38,298 bases of DNA from assembly GCA_017472085.1 (NCBI GenBank), contig JAFUQZ010000059.1:1-38298 (forward strand), in the 5' to 3' direction. The notes below the pieces were generated by a model. The model was not told where the DNA came from, did not search any database, and saw only the letters and a program-made list of their open reading frames with translations. Below, piece after piece: positions 1 to 5,949 of this stretch. The DNA comes from Akkermansia sp. (GTDB lineage: Bacteria; Verrucomicrobiota; Verrucomicrobiia; Verrucomicrobiales; Akkermansiaceae). The first letter of the stretch is position 1. Each line of letters starts with the position of its first letter. Both the position numbers and the translations under genes were made by a program.

Positions 1-46
1 ACTCGGCGCTGTAACGCCCTCTCTTATGTATCTTTTCGTTTTGCAT
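1..46 (-). CDS. N-terminal fragment of a leftward gene leaving the window
   Basis: An ATG on the minus strand at 46-44 opens a frame that reads MQNEKIHKRGRYSAE and runs off the left edge without a stop. It is supported mainly by a good promoter just upstream (TATAAT at 69-64), which places the predicted transcript start about a dozen bases before this ATG. Only 15 residues are visible, so no family can be named. The fragment is basic and hydrophilic and is not a signal peptide. It would be divergent from the RhuM-family gene. Confidence 0.35.
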   Translation of the reverse strand, partial: MQNEKIHKRGRYSAE

Positions 47-50
47 ATTA

Positions 51-92
51 CGTGTGTTAGTTGATTATACACACGCCTGCTGTGTTGCACAA
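51..92 (-). promoter_or_regulatory. Leftward promoter with an inverted repeat around the -10
   Basis: On the minus strand a -35 like TTGTGC (92-87) is followed after 17 nt by a perfect TATAAT (69-64). A 7-bp inverted repeat, CGTGTGT at 51-57 and ACACACG at 69-75, brackets the -10 and the likely start point. It could be an operator. It would drive the leftward fragment that starts at 46. Confidence 0.45.
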
Positions 93-190
93 GTAAAAGG
101 GGGCTTAAACTGGTGTCCTAAATTCCGGGGCCATTATAAAGAACCCCATTTCAAAAAGTAACAGATTTCACAAAAATAAGGGGAATTCAT

Positions 191-219
191 TTTACAGGCA
201 GGGGGCATCATGGTAGAAT
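191..219 (+). promoter_or_regulatory. Promoter for the RhuM-family gene
   Basis: TTTACA at 191-196 and TAGAAT at 214-219 are separated by 17 nt. The predicted start near 226 gives a leader of about 95 nt. That leader contains a perfect 12-bp palindrome (AGACCCGGGTCT, 285-296). Confidence 0.5.
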
Positions 220-321
220 CAGGAAGCAACGGTGTATTCATCTGCTATGGGAAGAAATCAGCTCCACAAAGATTCCCGCGTTAAAGACCCGGGTCTGTTC
301 TGTACTCCGGAAAATTAAACC

Positions 322-1335
322 ATGGCCAATAAACCCATCTCCTTTCTTCTCTACAACCTCCCCGACAGTGACGGGCAGGTTCAGGCCGTTGTTCAGGATG
401 AAACAGTATGGCTCACCCAAAAAGCCATGGCCGAGCTGTTCGGAGTGCAGGTTCCGGCCATCAGCAAACACCTCAGGAATATTTTCGATGAGGGTGAACT
501 GAGCCGGGATACGACTATTTCCAAAATGGAAACAGTCGTCAACAGAGGCTTTCGCGGTGAGGTTTCCCAGTTCGTGGAATTTTATAACCTGGATGCCATC
601 ATCTCCGTCGGCTATCGCGTCAATTCCGCAAAGGCGACCCGCTTCCGGCAATGGGCAACCCGTGTTCTCAATGAATTCATCCGCAAAGGCTTTGTGCTGG
701 ATGATGAAAGGCTCAAACAAGGCTCCGATGCGTTCCGCAAAGACTACTTCCGCGAATTACTTGAGCTCGTCCGCTCCATCCGTGCTTCCGAACGCAGAAT
801 CTGGCAGCAAATTACGGACATCTTCGCCGAATGCAGCATCGATTACGATAAAAACGCTGACATCACCCATGATTTCTATGCCATGGTGCAGAATCGTTTT
901 CATTTTGCTATCACTGGCCAGACCGCGGCAGAAATTGTTTACCACAGCGCTGATCATACCAGGGAGAACATGGGGCTGCGAACGTGGAAAAATGCCCCGG
1001 ACGGTCGCATCCTGAAGTCCGATGTCGACATCGCCAAAAATTACTTGGATGAAAAATCCATCCGCCGCCTGGAGCGCGCCGTTTCCGGGTTCTTCGATTA
1101 CGTCGAAGACCTTATCGAACGCGAAAACACCTTTTCCATGGAACAGTTCTCCGCTTGTGTCAACGAATTCCTGGCGTTCCGGCGTTACCAAATCCTCCCG
1201 GAAAAAGGCCGCATCTCCACTGCTCAGGCCAGAGAAAAAGCCTATCAGGAATATGATATCTTCAACAAAACCCAGATAATCGATTCTGATTTTGATAAAG
1301 CTACCAGAAAAATGTTGGGAAGTAATGATAAATGA
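322..1335 (+). CDS. rhuM: RhuM family protein (virulence RhuM / KilA-N-like DNA-binding family)
   Basis: This 337-residue protein matches the RhuM family first noted in a Salmonella pathogenicity island and common in genomic islands across bacteria. The N-terminal part (about residues 8-115) has the recognisable family pattern: a predicted beta segment, VWLTQKAMAELFGV followed by ISKHLRNIF, which resembles a winged-helix or phage anti-repressor-type DNA-binding unit, then FYNLDAIISVGYRVNS and RQWATRVLNEFI. The C-terminal half is helical and charged. The molecular function of the family is unknown; DNA binding is an inference from the N-terminal pattern. The gene stands alone between a leftward fragment and a convergent lipoprotein. 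It has a 95-nt leader and its base composition looks less GC-rich than its neighbours, which fits horizontal acquisition. The ATG at 322 is the first start matching the family N terminus; no Shine-Dalgarno motif is seen. Confidence 0.88.
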   Translation: MANKPISFLLYNLPDSDGQVQAVVQDETVWLTQKAMAELFGVQVPAISKHLRNIFDEGELSRDTTISKMETVVNRGFRGEVSQFVEFYNLDAIISVGYRVNSAKATRFRQWATRVLNEFIRKGFVLDDERLKQGSDAFRKDYFRELLELVRSIRASERRIWQQITDIFAECSIDYDKNADITHDFYAMVQNRFHFAITGQTAAEIVYHSADHTRENMGLRTWKNAPDGRILKSDVDIAKNYLDEKSIRRLERAVSGFFDYVEDLIERENTFSMEQFSACVNEFLAFRRYQILPEKGRISTAQAREKAYQEYDIFNKTQIIDSDFDKATRKMLGSNDK

Positions 1336-1411
1336 CAGGGTATGGATGTTATCATTTCTTTCGGCAATGCCTCCAGCTGACGCCGCCGCTGATACGACAT
1401 TTCCATTCCTC

Positions 1412-1447
1412 ACGCCGCAGCGCTCACCCCACTGCGGCGTTTTTTAT
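1412..1447 (+). terminator. Rho-independent terminator after the RhuM gene
   Basis: Perfect 9-bp stem ACGCCGCAG (1412-1420) / CTGCGGCGT (1432-1440), followed by a T-rich tract. Confidence 0.85.
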
Positions 1448-1529
1448 TTCGTTTTTTTCTTCAAGCCTCAATATCCTTTATCGCTTCGGCTCGGCGGCAG
1501 GACGGTTGACTGCCTCTTTCTCACATCAG

Positions 1530-1563
1530 AAAAAAGCCCCCGACCGAAAAAACGGGCGGGAGC
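1530..1563 (-). terminator. Rho-independent terminator of the leftward lipoprotein gene
   Basis: On the minus strand the stem GCTCCCG (1563-1557) / CGGGGGC (1542-1536), with one G-T pair, is followed by T6. It lies 28 nt beyond the stop of the lipoprotein gene and back to back with the RhuM terminator. Confidence 0.7.
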
Positions 1564-1590
1564 AATGATCTAGCGACTGTCTGCAAGGGC

Positions 1591-2073
1591 TTAATGACCG
1601 TAGGGAACAAAGCGGGAGTTGTTGCCGCCGTAGTGGAAGATACCCTTCATACCCACGGAGATGTAGCCCACTTCCTCGTAAACGGGCTGAGTGACCGTGT
1701 ACATCTGCTTGGAACCGTCCACCTGCACCGTCACAGTCTGACCGGCGGTCTTGCCGGCAGCATCGGTGACATAGCGACCGGCCAGAGCGCCGGCAGCGCC
1801 GAAGCCGAGAGCGGAAACAATTCGACCGGAGCCGCCACCCAGCATCTGACCGGCTCCGGCACCGAGCACAGCACCGATTCCCGTACCCAGGTTCTTGGAA
1901 GTGGAGGAGGTATCAATCGTGGTGTTGACCACACCCACCACGGTGGCGGGATAGGAAGCAGAAGCCACGTTGGCCTGGTTACTGTTCACGCGGTTGAGCG
2001 TGCCCATGGACTCGCAGGATGCCATCATCAGGGAGGCAGCCGCAACAGTCATGATGAAAAGATGCTTTTTCAT
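1591..2073 (-). CDS. Glycine-zipper outer-membrane lipoprotein
   Basis: This 160-residue protein starts with a lipoprotein signal peptide: MKKHLFIM, a hydrophobic run, then MASC with the lipidated cysteine at residue 20. Residues about 63-110 form a glycine zipper rich in small residues (GIGAVLGAGAG, then GFGAAGALAG), as in SlyB/17-kDa-antigen-like proteins, which insert a hairpin of two helices into a membrane. The C-terminal 50 residues are polar and beta-like. The likely role is an envelope-associated lipoprotein; the exact function is unknown. It has its own promoter and terminator and is transcribed away from the small basic protein gene. Confidence 0.8.
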   Translation of the reverse strand: MKKHLFIMTVAAASLMMASCESMGTLNRVNSNQANVASASYPATVVGVVNTTIDTSSTSKNLGTGIGAVLGAGAGQMLGGGSGRIVSALGFGAAGALAGRYVTDAAGKTAGQTVTVQVDGSKQMYTVTQPVYEEVGYISVGMKGIFHYGGNNSRFVPYGH

Positions 2074-2128
2074 ATACGTAAATGTTGGTCTGATGGTTGT
2101 TATTAACTGCTGTCAGCAGCACGAAAAC

Positions 2129-2157
2129 ATGCTACTGATATTTGGCGGAGCTGTCAA
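2129..2157 (-). promoter_or_regulatory. Promoter of the glycine-zipper lipoprotein gene
   Basis: A perfect TTGACA on the minus strand (2157-2152), a 17-nt spacer, then TAGCAT (2134-2129). The leader is about 50 nt. A short inverted repeat (CTGCTG/CAGCAG, around 2107-2119) lies at the predicted start point. Confidence 0.55.
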
Positions 2158-2252
2158 GGTAAAATCGTATCACCCGGGGCGGCTTCCAACAACACAGGCG
2201 CATGAAAGAAGCATTTTTTTGTACGGCATTGAAAAAAAGACAAAAATTTGGC

Positions 2253-2281
2253 TTGCATTTTCTGGGATAATGCTGTATAAA
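2253..2281 (+). promoter_or_regulatory. Promoter of the small basic protein gene
   Basis: TTGCAT (2253-2258), 17-nt spacer, TATAAA (2276-2281). The predicted leader is about 50 nt. The promoter is divergent from the lipoprotein promoter. Confidence 0.6.
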
Positions 2282-2336
2282 CCGCCAACCACTTCTCCGC
2301 AGTGATGCGGAATTAACCTTTACACAACACAAAGAT

Positions 2337-2492
2337 ATGTCCAAGCACTCCACTCTTAAGGCTACCGGTACCGTAGGCGGCAAGCGCTCTGTCCTCAAGC
2401 GTTTTGAACGCGTCAAGCTCATGAAGGAACGCGGTCAGTGGAAGGAAGGCCAGAGCCCGATTGGTCTGCCCAAGACCAAGTTCGAGTCCTGA
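2337..2492 (+). CDS. Small basic protein, Chlamydiae/Verrucomicrobia-type family
   Basis: A 51-residue, strongly basic protein beginning MSKHSTLKATGTVGG, with a central KRSVLKRFERVKLMKERGQW and ending GLPKTKFES. I recognise the pattern from memory as a short conserved protein of the Chlamydiae/Verrucomicrobia group of unknown function; this should be confirmed against TIGR04137-type models. It has a private promoter (2253-2281) and a strong terminator (2525-2562), so it is a monocistronic unit, as expected of an abundant small protein. Lys/Arg richness suggests nucleic-acid or ribosome binding, which is inference only. It lies directly before an rRNA pseudouridine synthase gene, which fits a link to ribosomes. 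Confidence 0.8.
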   Translation: MSKHSTLKATGTVGGKRSVLKRFERVKLMKERGQWKEGQSPIGLPKTKFES

Positions 2493-2524
2493 TTGCGCTG
2501 CTGGTAAGCGATTAGACATTTTCC

Positions 2525-2562
2525 GGAGCCTCACGGTACGTCATGACCGGGAGGCTCCTTTT
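2525..2562 (+). terminator. Rho-independent terminator after the small basic protein gene
   Basis: Perfect 8-bp stem GGAGCCTC (2525-2532) / GAGGCTCC (2551-2558), followed by TTTT. Confidence 0.8.
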
Positions 2563-2592
2563 CATCCAAGGATTTTTACTGATTAGCAAGTT

Positions 2593-3996
2593 ATGACAGA
2601 AGAGAATGCCTACCCCGCCGCGCCGGAGGGGAGCGTGCGCCTCAACAAGTTTCTGGCCTCCTGCGGGTATGAATCACGCCGCGCTGCTGACCGCCTCATT
2701 GAGGAAGGGCGCGTGGAGGTGAACGGTAAAAAAGTGGACACTCCCGGGCTGCGAGTGATGCCGACCGACTTTGTGAAGGTGGACGGCCGCCACGCCACCC
2801 CCAAGGAGGAGGTGACCATCCTGCTCAACAAGCCGCGCGGCTATGTATGCAGCCGGGAGGCGCAGGGCGCCATCGGCACGGTATACGATCTGCTGCCGCC
2901 TAAATACCGCTACGCCAATTACACCGGGCGACTGGATGCCGACAGCGAGGGTCTGCTGATTTTCACCAACAACGGAGTGCTCTCCCAGAACATTGCCCAC
3001 CCGAGCGGCGGCATTGAAAAGGAATACTGGGTCACGCTCGACCAGGCTTTCGACAGCAGCGTTCTGCTGCAGCTGCTCAAGGGAGTACGCATCCCGGAGG
3101 GCCAGGCCAAGGCCAAGTATGTGTCCCGTCTCTCTGCCCGCCGGGCCTGCGTGGTGCTGGAGCAAGGGCTCAAGCGCCAGGTGCGCCAGATGTTCGCCTG
3201 CCTCGGTCTGCGTGTCCGCAAGCTGGTTCGCGTCCGCATCGGTTCCCTCTGGGGCGGCGACCTGGAGCCCGGTCACTGCACCCTGCTGACCCCGGAGCAG
3301 ATTACGGAAGCCACCACCAATCCCCGCCGCCGCAAGGGGCTCATGGGTGCCAGGCAGGTATTCCCGCCCCGCAAGCCTGTCGTCCCCGGCAAGCAGGAGG
3401 ACGAGGATGAGGGCTATGTCTTCAACCCCGCCGACTTCGAGACGGAGGAAGAAGCCCTGGGGCTCGCCACCAAGTTTGATTCCGGCGAAGCGTTCGAGCC
3501 GGAGCGCGAGGATTCCCGCCGTCCCTTTGGTCGGGCTCCGCGTACCAAGAGAGATTTCGGTGACCGCGACCGCAAGCCCTTTGGCGAGCGCCGTTCCTTC
3601 GGTGACCGCGACCGCAAGCCTTTCGGCGAGCGCCGTTCCTATGGCGACCGCGACCGCAAGTCCTTCGGCGAGCGCCGTTCCTATGGCGACCGCGACCGCA
3701 AGCCTTTCGGCGAGCGCCGTTCCTTCAGCGATAACGACCGCAAGTCCTTCGGCGAGCGCCGTTCCTATGGCGACCGCGACCGCAAGTCTTTCGGCGAGCG
3801 TCGTTCCTTTGGTGATAACGACCGCAAGTCTTTCGGCGAGCGTCGTTCCTTTGGTGATAACGACCGCAAGTCCTTCGGCGAGCGCCGTTCCTTCGGTGAC
3901 CGCAAGCCCTTTGGCGGCGCCCGTAAGAGCTTCGGCGGCAACCGGGGATTCGGTGGTCCGCGCCGCAGCAATGGCGGATTCCGCCGCGGCGAATAA
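2593..3996 (+). CDS. rluB: rRNA pseudouridine synthase (RsuA/RluB family) with a long repetitive basic tail
   Basis: Residues about 14-60 are an S4 RNA-binding domain (VRLNKFLASCGYESRRAADR, then GRVEVNGKKV). Residues about 75-250 are the RsuA/RluB/RluE/RluF-type catalytic domain, with GRLDADSEGLLIFTN at 112-126; D115 is the expected catalytic aspartate. RQVRQMFACLG (around 196-206) is also a family signature. The enzyme isomerises a uridine in rRNA; RluB (23S) versus RsuA (16S) cannot be settled from sequence alone. The catalytic part is family-length, but about 220 extra residues follow. They include eight tandem copies of a 14-residue Arg/Asp/Gly-rich unit and a GGNRGFGGPRR-like end. No clear promoter or Shine-Dalgarno is visible; the ATG gives a start just before the S4 domain. 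Confidence 0.88.
   Translation: MTEENAYPAAPEGSVRLNKFLASCGYESRRAADRLIEEGRVEVNGKKVDTPGLRVMPTDFVKVDGRHATPKEEVTILLNKPRGYVCSREAQGAIGTVYDLLPPKYRYANYTGRLDADSEGLLIFTNNGVLSQNIAHPSGGIEKEYWVTLDQAFDSSVLLQLLKGVRIPEGQAKAKYVSRLSARRACVVLEQGLKRQVRQMFACLGLRVRKLVRVRIGSLWGGDLEPGHCTLLTPEQITEATTNPRRRKGLMGARQVFPPRKPVVPGKQEDEDEGYVFNPADFETEEEALGLATKFDSGEAFEPEREDSRRPFGRAPRTKRDFGDRDRKPFGERRSFGDRDRKPFGERRSYGDRDRKSFGERRSYGDRDRKPFGERRSFSDNDRKSFGERRSYGDRDRKSFGERRSFGDNDRKSFGERRSFGDNDRKSFGERRSFGDRKPFGGARKSFGGNRGFGGPRRSNGGFRRGE
3559..3894 (+). repeat. Eight tandem 42-bp in-frame repeats in the pseudouridine synthase tail
   Basis: The units start at 3559, 3601, 3643, 3685, 3727, 3769, 3811 and 3853. Each encodes a variant of G-D-R/N-D-R-K-P/S-F-G-E-R-R-S-F/Y. 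Neighbouring units differ at few positions. A shortened unit follows at 3895 and the tail ends in GGF/RRG motifs. This is a coding tandem repeat that could change copy number by slippage without breaking the frame. Confidence 0.95.
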
Positions 3997-4011
3997 ACCA
4001 TTACCTTTTCC

Positions 4012-4049
4012 CTACCCCCGGTACCCGGTGCCGGGGGTAGTTGTTTTTT
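4012..4049 (+). terminator. Rho-independent terminator after the pseudouridine synthase
   Basis: Perfect 10-bp stem CTACCCCCGG (4012-4021) / CCGGGGGTAG (4031-4040), followed by TTGTTTTTT. Confidence 0.88.
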
Positions 4050-4090
4050 CAACACCGGCCATGACTCCCGTGTCAAACAGACGTCTTCCC

Positions 4091-5470
4091 ATGCACTTTT
4101 CCCGTCTTCTCCATTCCGTTCTCCTCACCCTTTTTCTGGCGCTGCCGCTGACAGCAAAGTCCACCACCTCCCATGATGCCGAGCTGGAAGCCAATCTGAC
4201 AGAGCTGAAAGCCGATGCCGAATCAGGCAATCCCGGTGCAACCCGCCAGGTCTACCTGCGCTACGCGCTCAAGGGCCACATGGAGCAAGCCCGAGCCTGG
4301 GCACAGAAGTTCATCGACCAGCTCAAGGAAAAAGCAGCCGCCGGTGATGCGAAAGCCGCCTGGCTGGTGGGACGGGCCTACATGACGGGAGATTCCTACG
4401 TCAAGCCGGACAACACAGAGGCCATCCGCTGGTTCACGCAGGCCTCCGAGGCCGGGGAACCCTCCGCAGCCTATATCATCGGGGAGCTGCTGACCAAGGC
4501 AGGCAATGCGGCAGATGCCCGGGTGTCATACGCCCGCGCGTATTCCCTCTACAAGAAGCAGGCCGAAGCCGGCAACGCAGAAGCCCTGTACTGGCAGGGA
4601 TACATGGAGCAGAGCGGGCTCGGTGTCCCGGTACAGCAGAAAGAAGGAATCGCCCGCATGGAACAGGCCGCAGAGCAAGGTTGCCTCCCTGCGGCTTACC
4701 AGCTGTTCAAAACTTATACCAAAGGCATCGGCGTCCCGGCAGATGAAGCCAAAGCCCTCCGCTACGCCAGACTGCTGGCAGACAACGGCGAGGACGCGCA
4801 GATGGCCTATGTCGTTGCAGATGCTCTGCTCACCGGCAAAGGCACGGCAAAAGATGAGAAAGCCGCGCTGCATTATCTGGAAAAGGCTGCTGCGCAGAAT
4901 GTGCCCGCCGCCATCTATCACCTGGGCTGGCGGCATCAAGAAGCCGGCAAGGCAGACGAAGCCCTCGCGGATTACCGCCGTGCGGCCTCCATGGGGCATG
5001 CGGATGCCGCCGTGCAGGCCGGCACCATGATGCTCTACGGCAAAGGCGTGGAGAAAGACGAAGCCACCGGACTGAACTACCTCCAGCGCGCGGCCGAGCA
5101 GCTCCGTTCTCCCTTTGCGCCCTACGAGCTGGCTAAATACTACGACAGCATCGGTGAATCCGACCTGGCAGATGATTATTACATCATGGCCTCCGATCGC
5201 GGGCTGGCTGCCGCCATGGCCCGGCGCGGGCTGCTGCATCTGGTTCCCTTCTCCGGGCTGCGCTGGGGGCCCACGGAGACCTACCGCTGGTGGCGGGAGG
5301 GCAGCGAGGCGGGAGATGCCGCCTGCACGCTCTACCTGCGGCTCTATCTCTACGTTTTCATTCCGCTGGTACTTCTGCTGGTATTCGGTCTTCCCATTCT
5401 GCTGGTACGCAGTCTCCACAAGACCTCTATCGATGAATTTGCCGACAAAGCCGACGGCAAGCAGCCGTAA
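4091..5470 (+). CDS. Exported Sel1/TPR-repeat protein with a C-terminal membrane anchor
   Basis: This 459-residue protein has an N-terminal signal peptide (MHFSRLLHSVLLTLFLALPLTA). From about residue 30 to 370 it carries repeated Sel1-like units, for example AGDAKAAWLVGRAYMTG, AEALYWQGYMEQSGLGV, AAYQLFKTYTKGIGV and AAVQAGTMMLYGKGVEKDE. A single transmembrane helix (YVFIPLVLLLVFGLPILLV) lies near the C terminus with a short charged tail. Sel1 repeats form an alpha-alpha superhelix for protein binding, so a scaffold or adaptor at the inner membrane is likely; no catalytic motif is seen. An in-frame ATG at 4061 is an alternative start, but 4091 places the signal peptide at the N terminus. No promoter is obvious between the terminator and the start. 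The last 38 bases overlap the next gene. Confidence 0.82.
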   Translation: MHFSRLLHSVLLTLFLALPLTAKSTTSHDAELEANLTELKADAESGNPGATRQVYLRYALKGHMEQARAWAQKFIDQLKEKAAAGDAKAAWLVGRAYMTGDSYVKPDNTEAIRWFTQASEAGEPSAAYIIGELLTKAGNAADARVSYARAYSLYKKQAEAGNAEALYWQGYMEQSGLGVPVQQKEGIARMEQAAEQGCLPAAYQLFKTYTKGIGVPADEAKALRYARLLADNGEDAQMAYVVADALLTGKGTAKDEKAALHYLEKAAAQNVPAAIYHLGWRHQEAGKADEALADYRRAASMGHADAAVQAGTMMLYGKGVEKDEATGLNYLQRAAEQLRSPFAPYELAKYYDSIGESDLADDYYIMASDRGLAAAMARRGLLHLVPFSGLRWGPTETYRWWREGSEAGDAACTLYLRLYLYVFIPLVLLLVFGLPILLVRSLHKTSIDEFADKADGKQP

Positions 5471-5906
5471 CACCCGTATCGGCCGTATCACGCTGCATTG
5501 CACAGAGAACACCATCTGCTCCCTGCAGCTCCCCTGCCATGCCGCCGCAGCACCGCCCCCGCCACCCGGCAGTCTTGCAGAACTGGCCTTTGCGCAGATA
5601 GAGGAATACCTGGTCGGAAAACGGCGTGTTTTCTCCCTGCCCCTGTCAGCAGCAGGCACCACCCCCTTTGCCCGCGCCATTCTACAGGCGATTGAAGCCA
5701 TTCCCTACGGCTGCACCGCGACCTACGGATCCCTCGGCCCTGCTCGCGCGGTGGGTCGCATCTGTGCCGGCAATCCCCTGCCCCTGCTCATTCCCTGCCA
5801 CCGGGTCATTCCGGCCAACAACCCGCCCGGACAATACCTGGGCGGGCAAGAGCTCAAAATCCGGCTTCTGATCCTGGAACAAACCTTTTCCGTCCCGGCG
5901 GGATAA
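5433..5906 (+). CDS. ogt: Methylated-DNA–protein-cysteine methyltransferase (Ogt/MGMT or alkyltransferase-like), internally shortened
   Basis: The C-terminal half has the alkyltransferase signature: IPYGCTATYG, the arginine-finger region RAVG, then NPLPLLIPCHRVIP, whose cysteine accepts the alkyl group from O6-alkylguanine. The N-terminal IGRITLHCTENTICSLQL fits the small N-terminal beta domain. With the ATG at 5433 the protein has 157 residues and overlaps the upstream gene by 38 bp. A start further downstream would cut into the N-terminal domain; CTG at 5493 is the only other option I considered. Compared with typical family members, about seven or eight residues seem missing between YGSLG and ARAVG, in the helix-turn-helix region that contacts DNA. 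The active-site PCHR is intact, so I call it functional with reservation. Confidence 0.78.
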   Translation: MNLPTKPTASSRNTRIGRITLHCTENTICSLQLPCHAAAAPPPPPGSLAELAFAQIEEYLVGKRRVFSLPLSAAGTTPFARAILQAIEAIPYGCTATYGSLGPARAVGRICAGNPLPLLIPCHRVIPANNPPGQYLGGQELKIRLLILEQTFSVPAG

Positions 5907-5914
5907 CATATTTC

Positions 5915-5943
5915 TTGCAATGGTCTGCCTGTTATGCTAAACT
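5915..5943 (+). promoter_or_regulatory. Sialidase promoter, predicted leaderless
   Basis: TTGCAA (5915-5920), 17-nt spacer, TAAACT (5938-5943). The ATG at 5950 begins 6 nt after the -10, so the transcript would start at or next to the start codon. Confidence 0.55.
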
Positions 5944-5949
5944 GACGGC

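Noticed and set aside
247..318. 23-codon ORF before rhuM as an independent gene
   Set aside because: No hydrophobic or conserved pattern; kept only as part of the leader observation.
3559..3894. CRISPR or non-coding tandem repeat
   Set aside because: The 42-bp units are contiguous, in frame with a pseudouridine synthase and vary mostly at synonymous or conservative positions.
3347..4090. Long upstream extension of the Sel1 protein frame
   Set aside because: It overlaps the repetitive tail of the pseudouridine synthase and the terminator; the signal peptide fixes the start near 4091.
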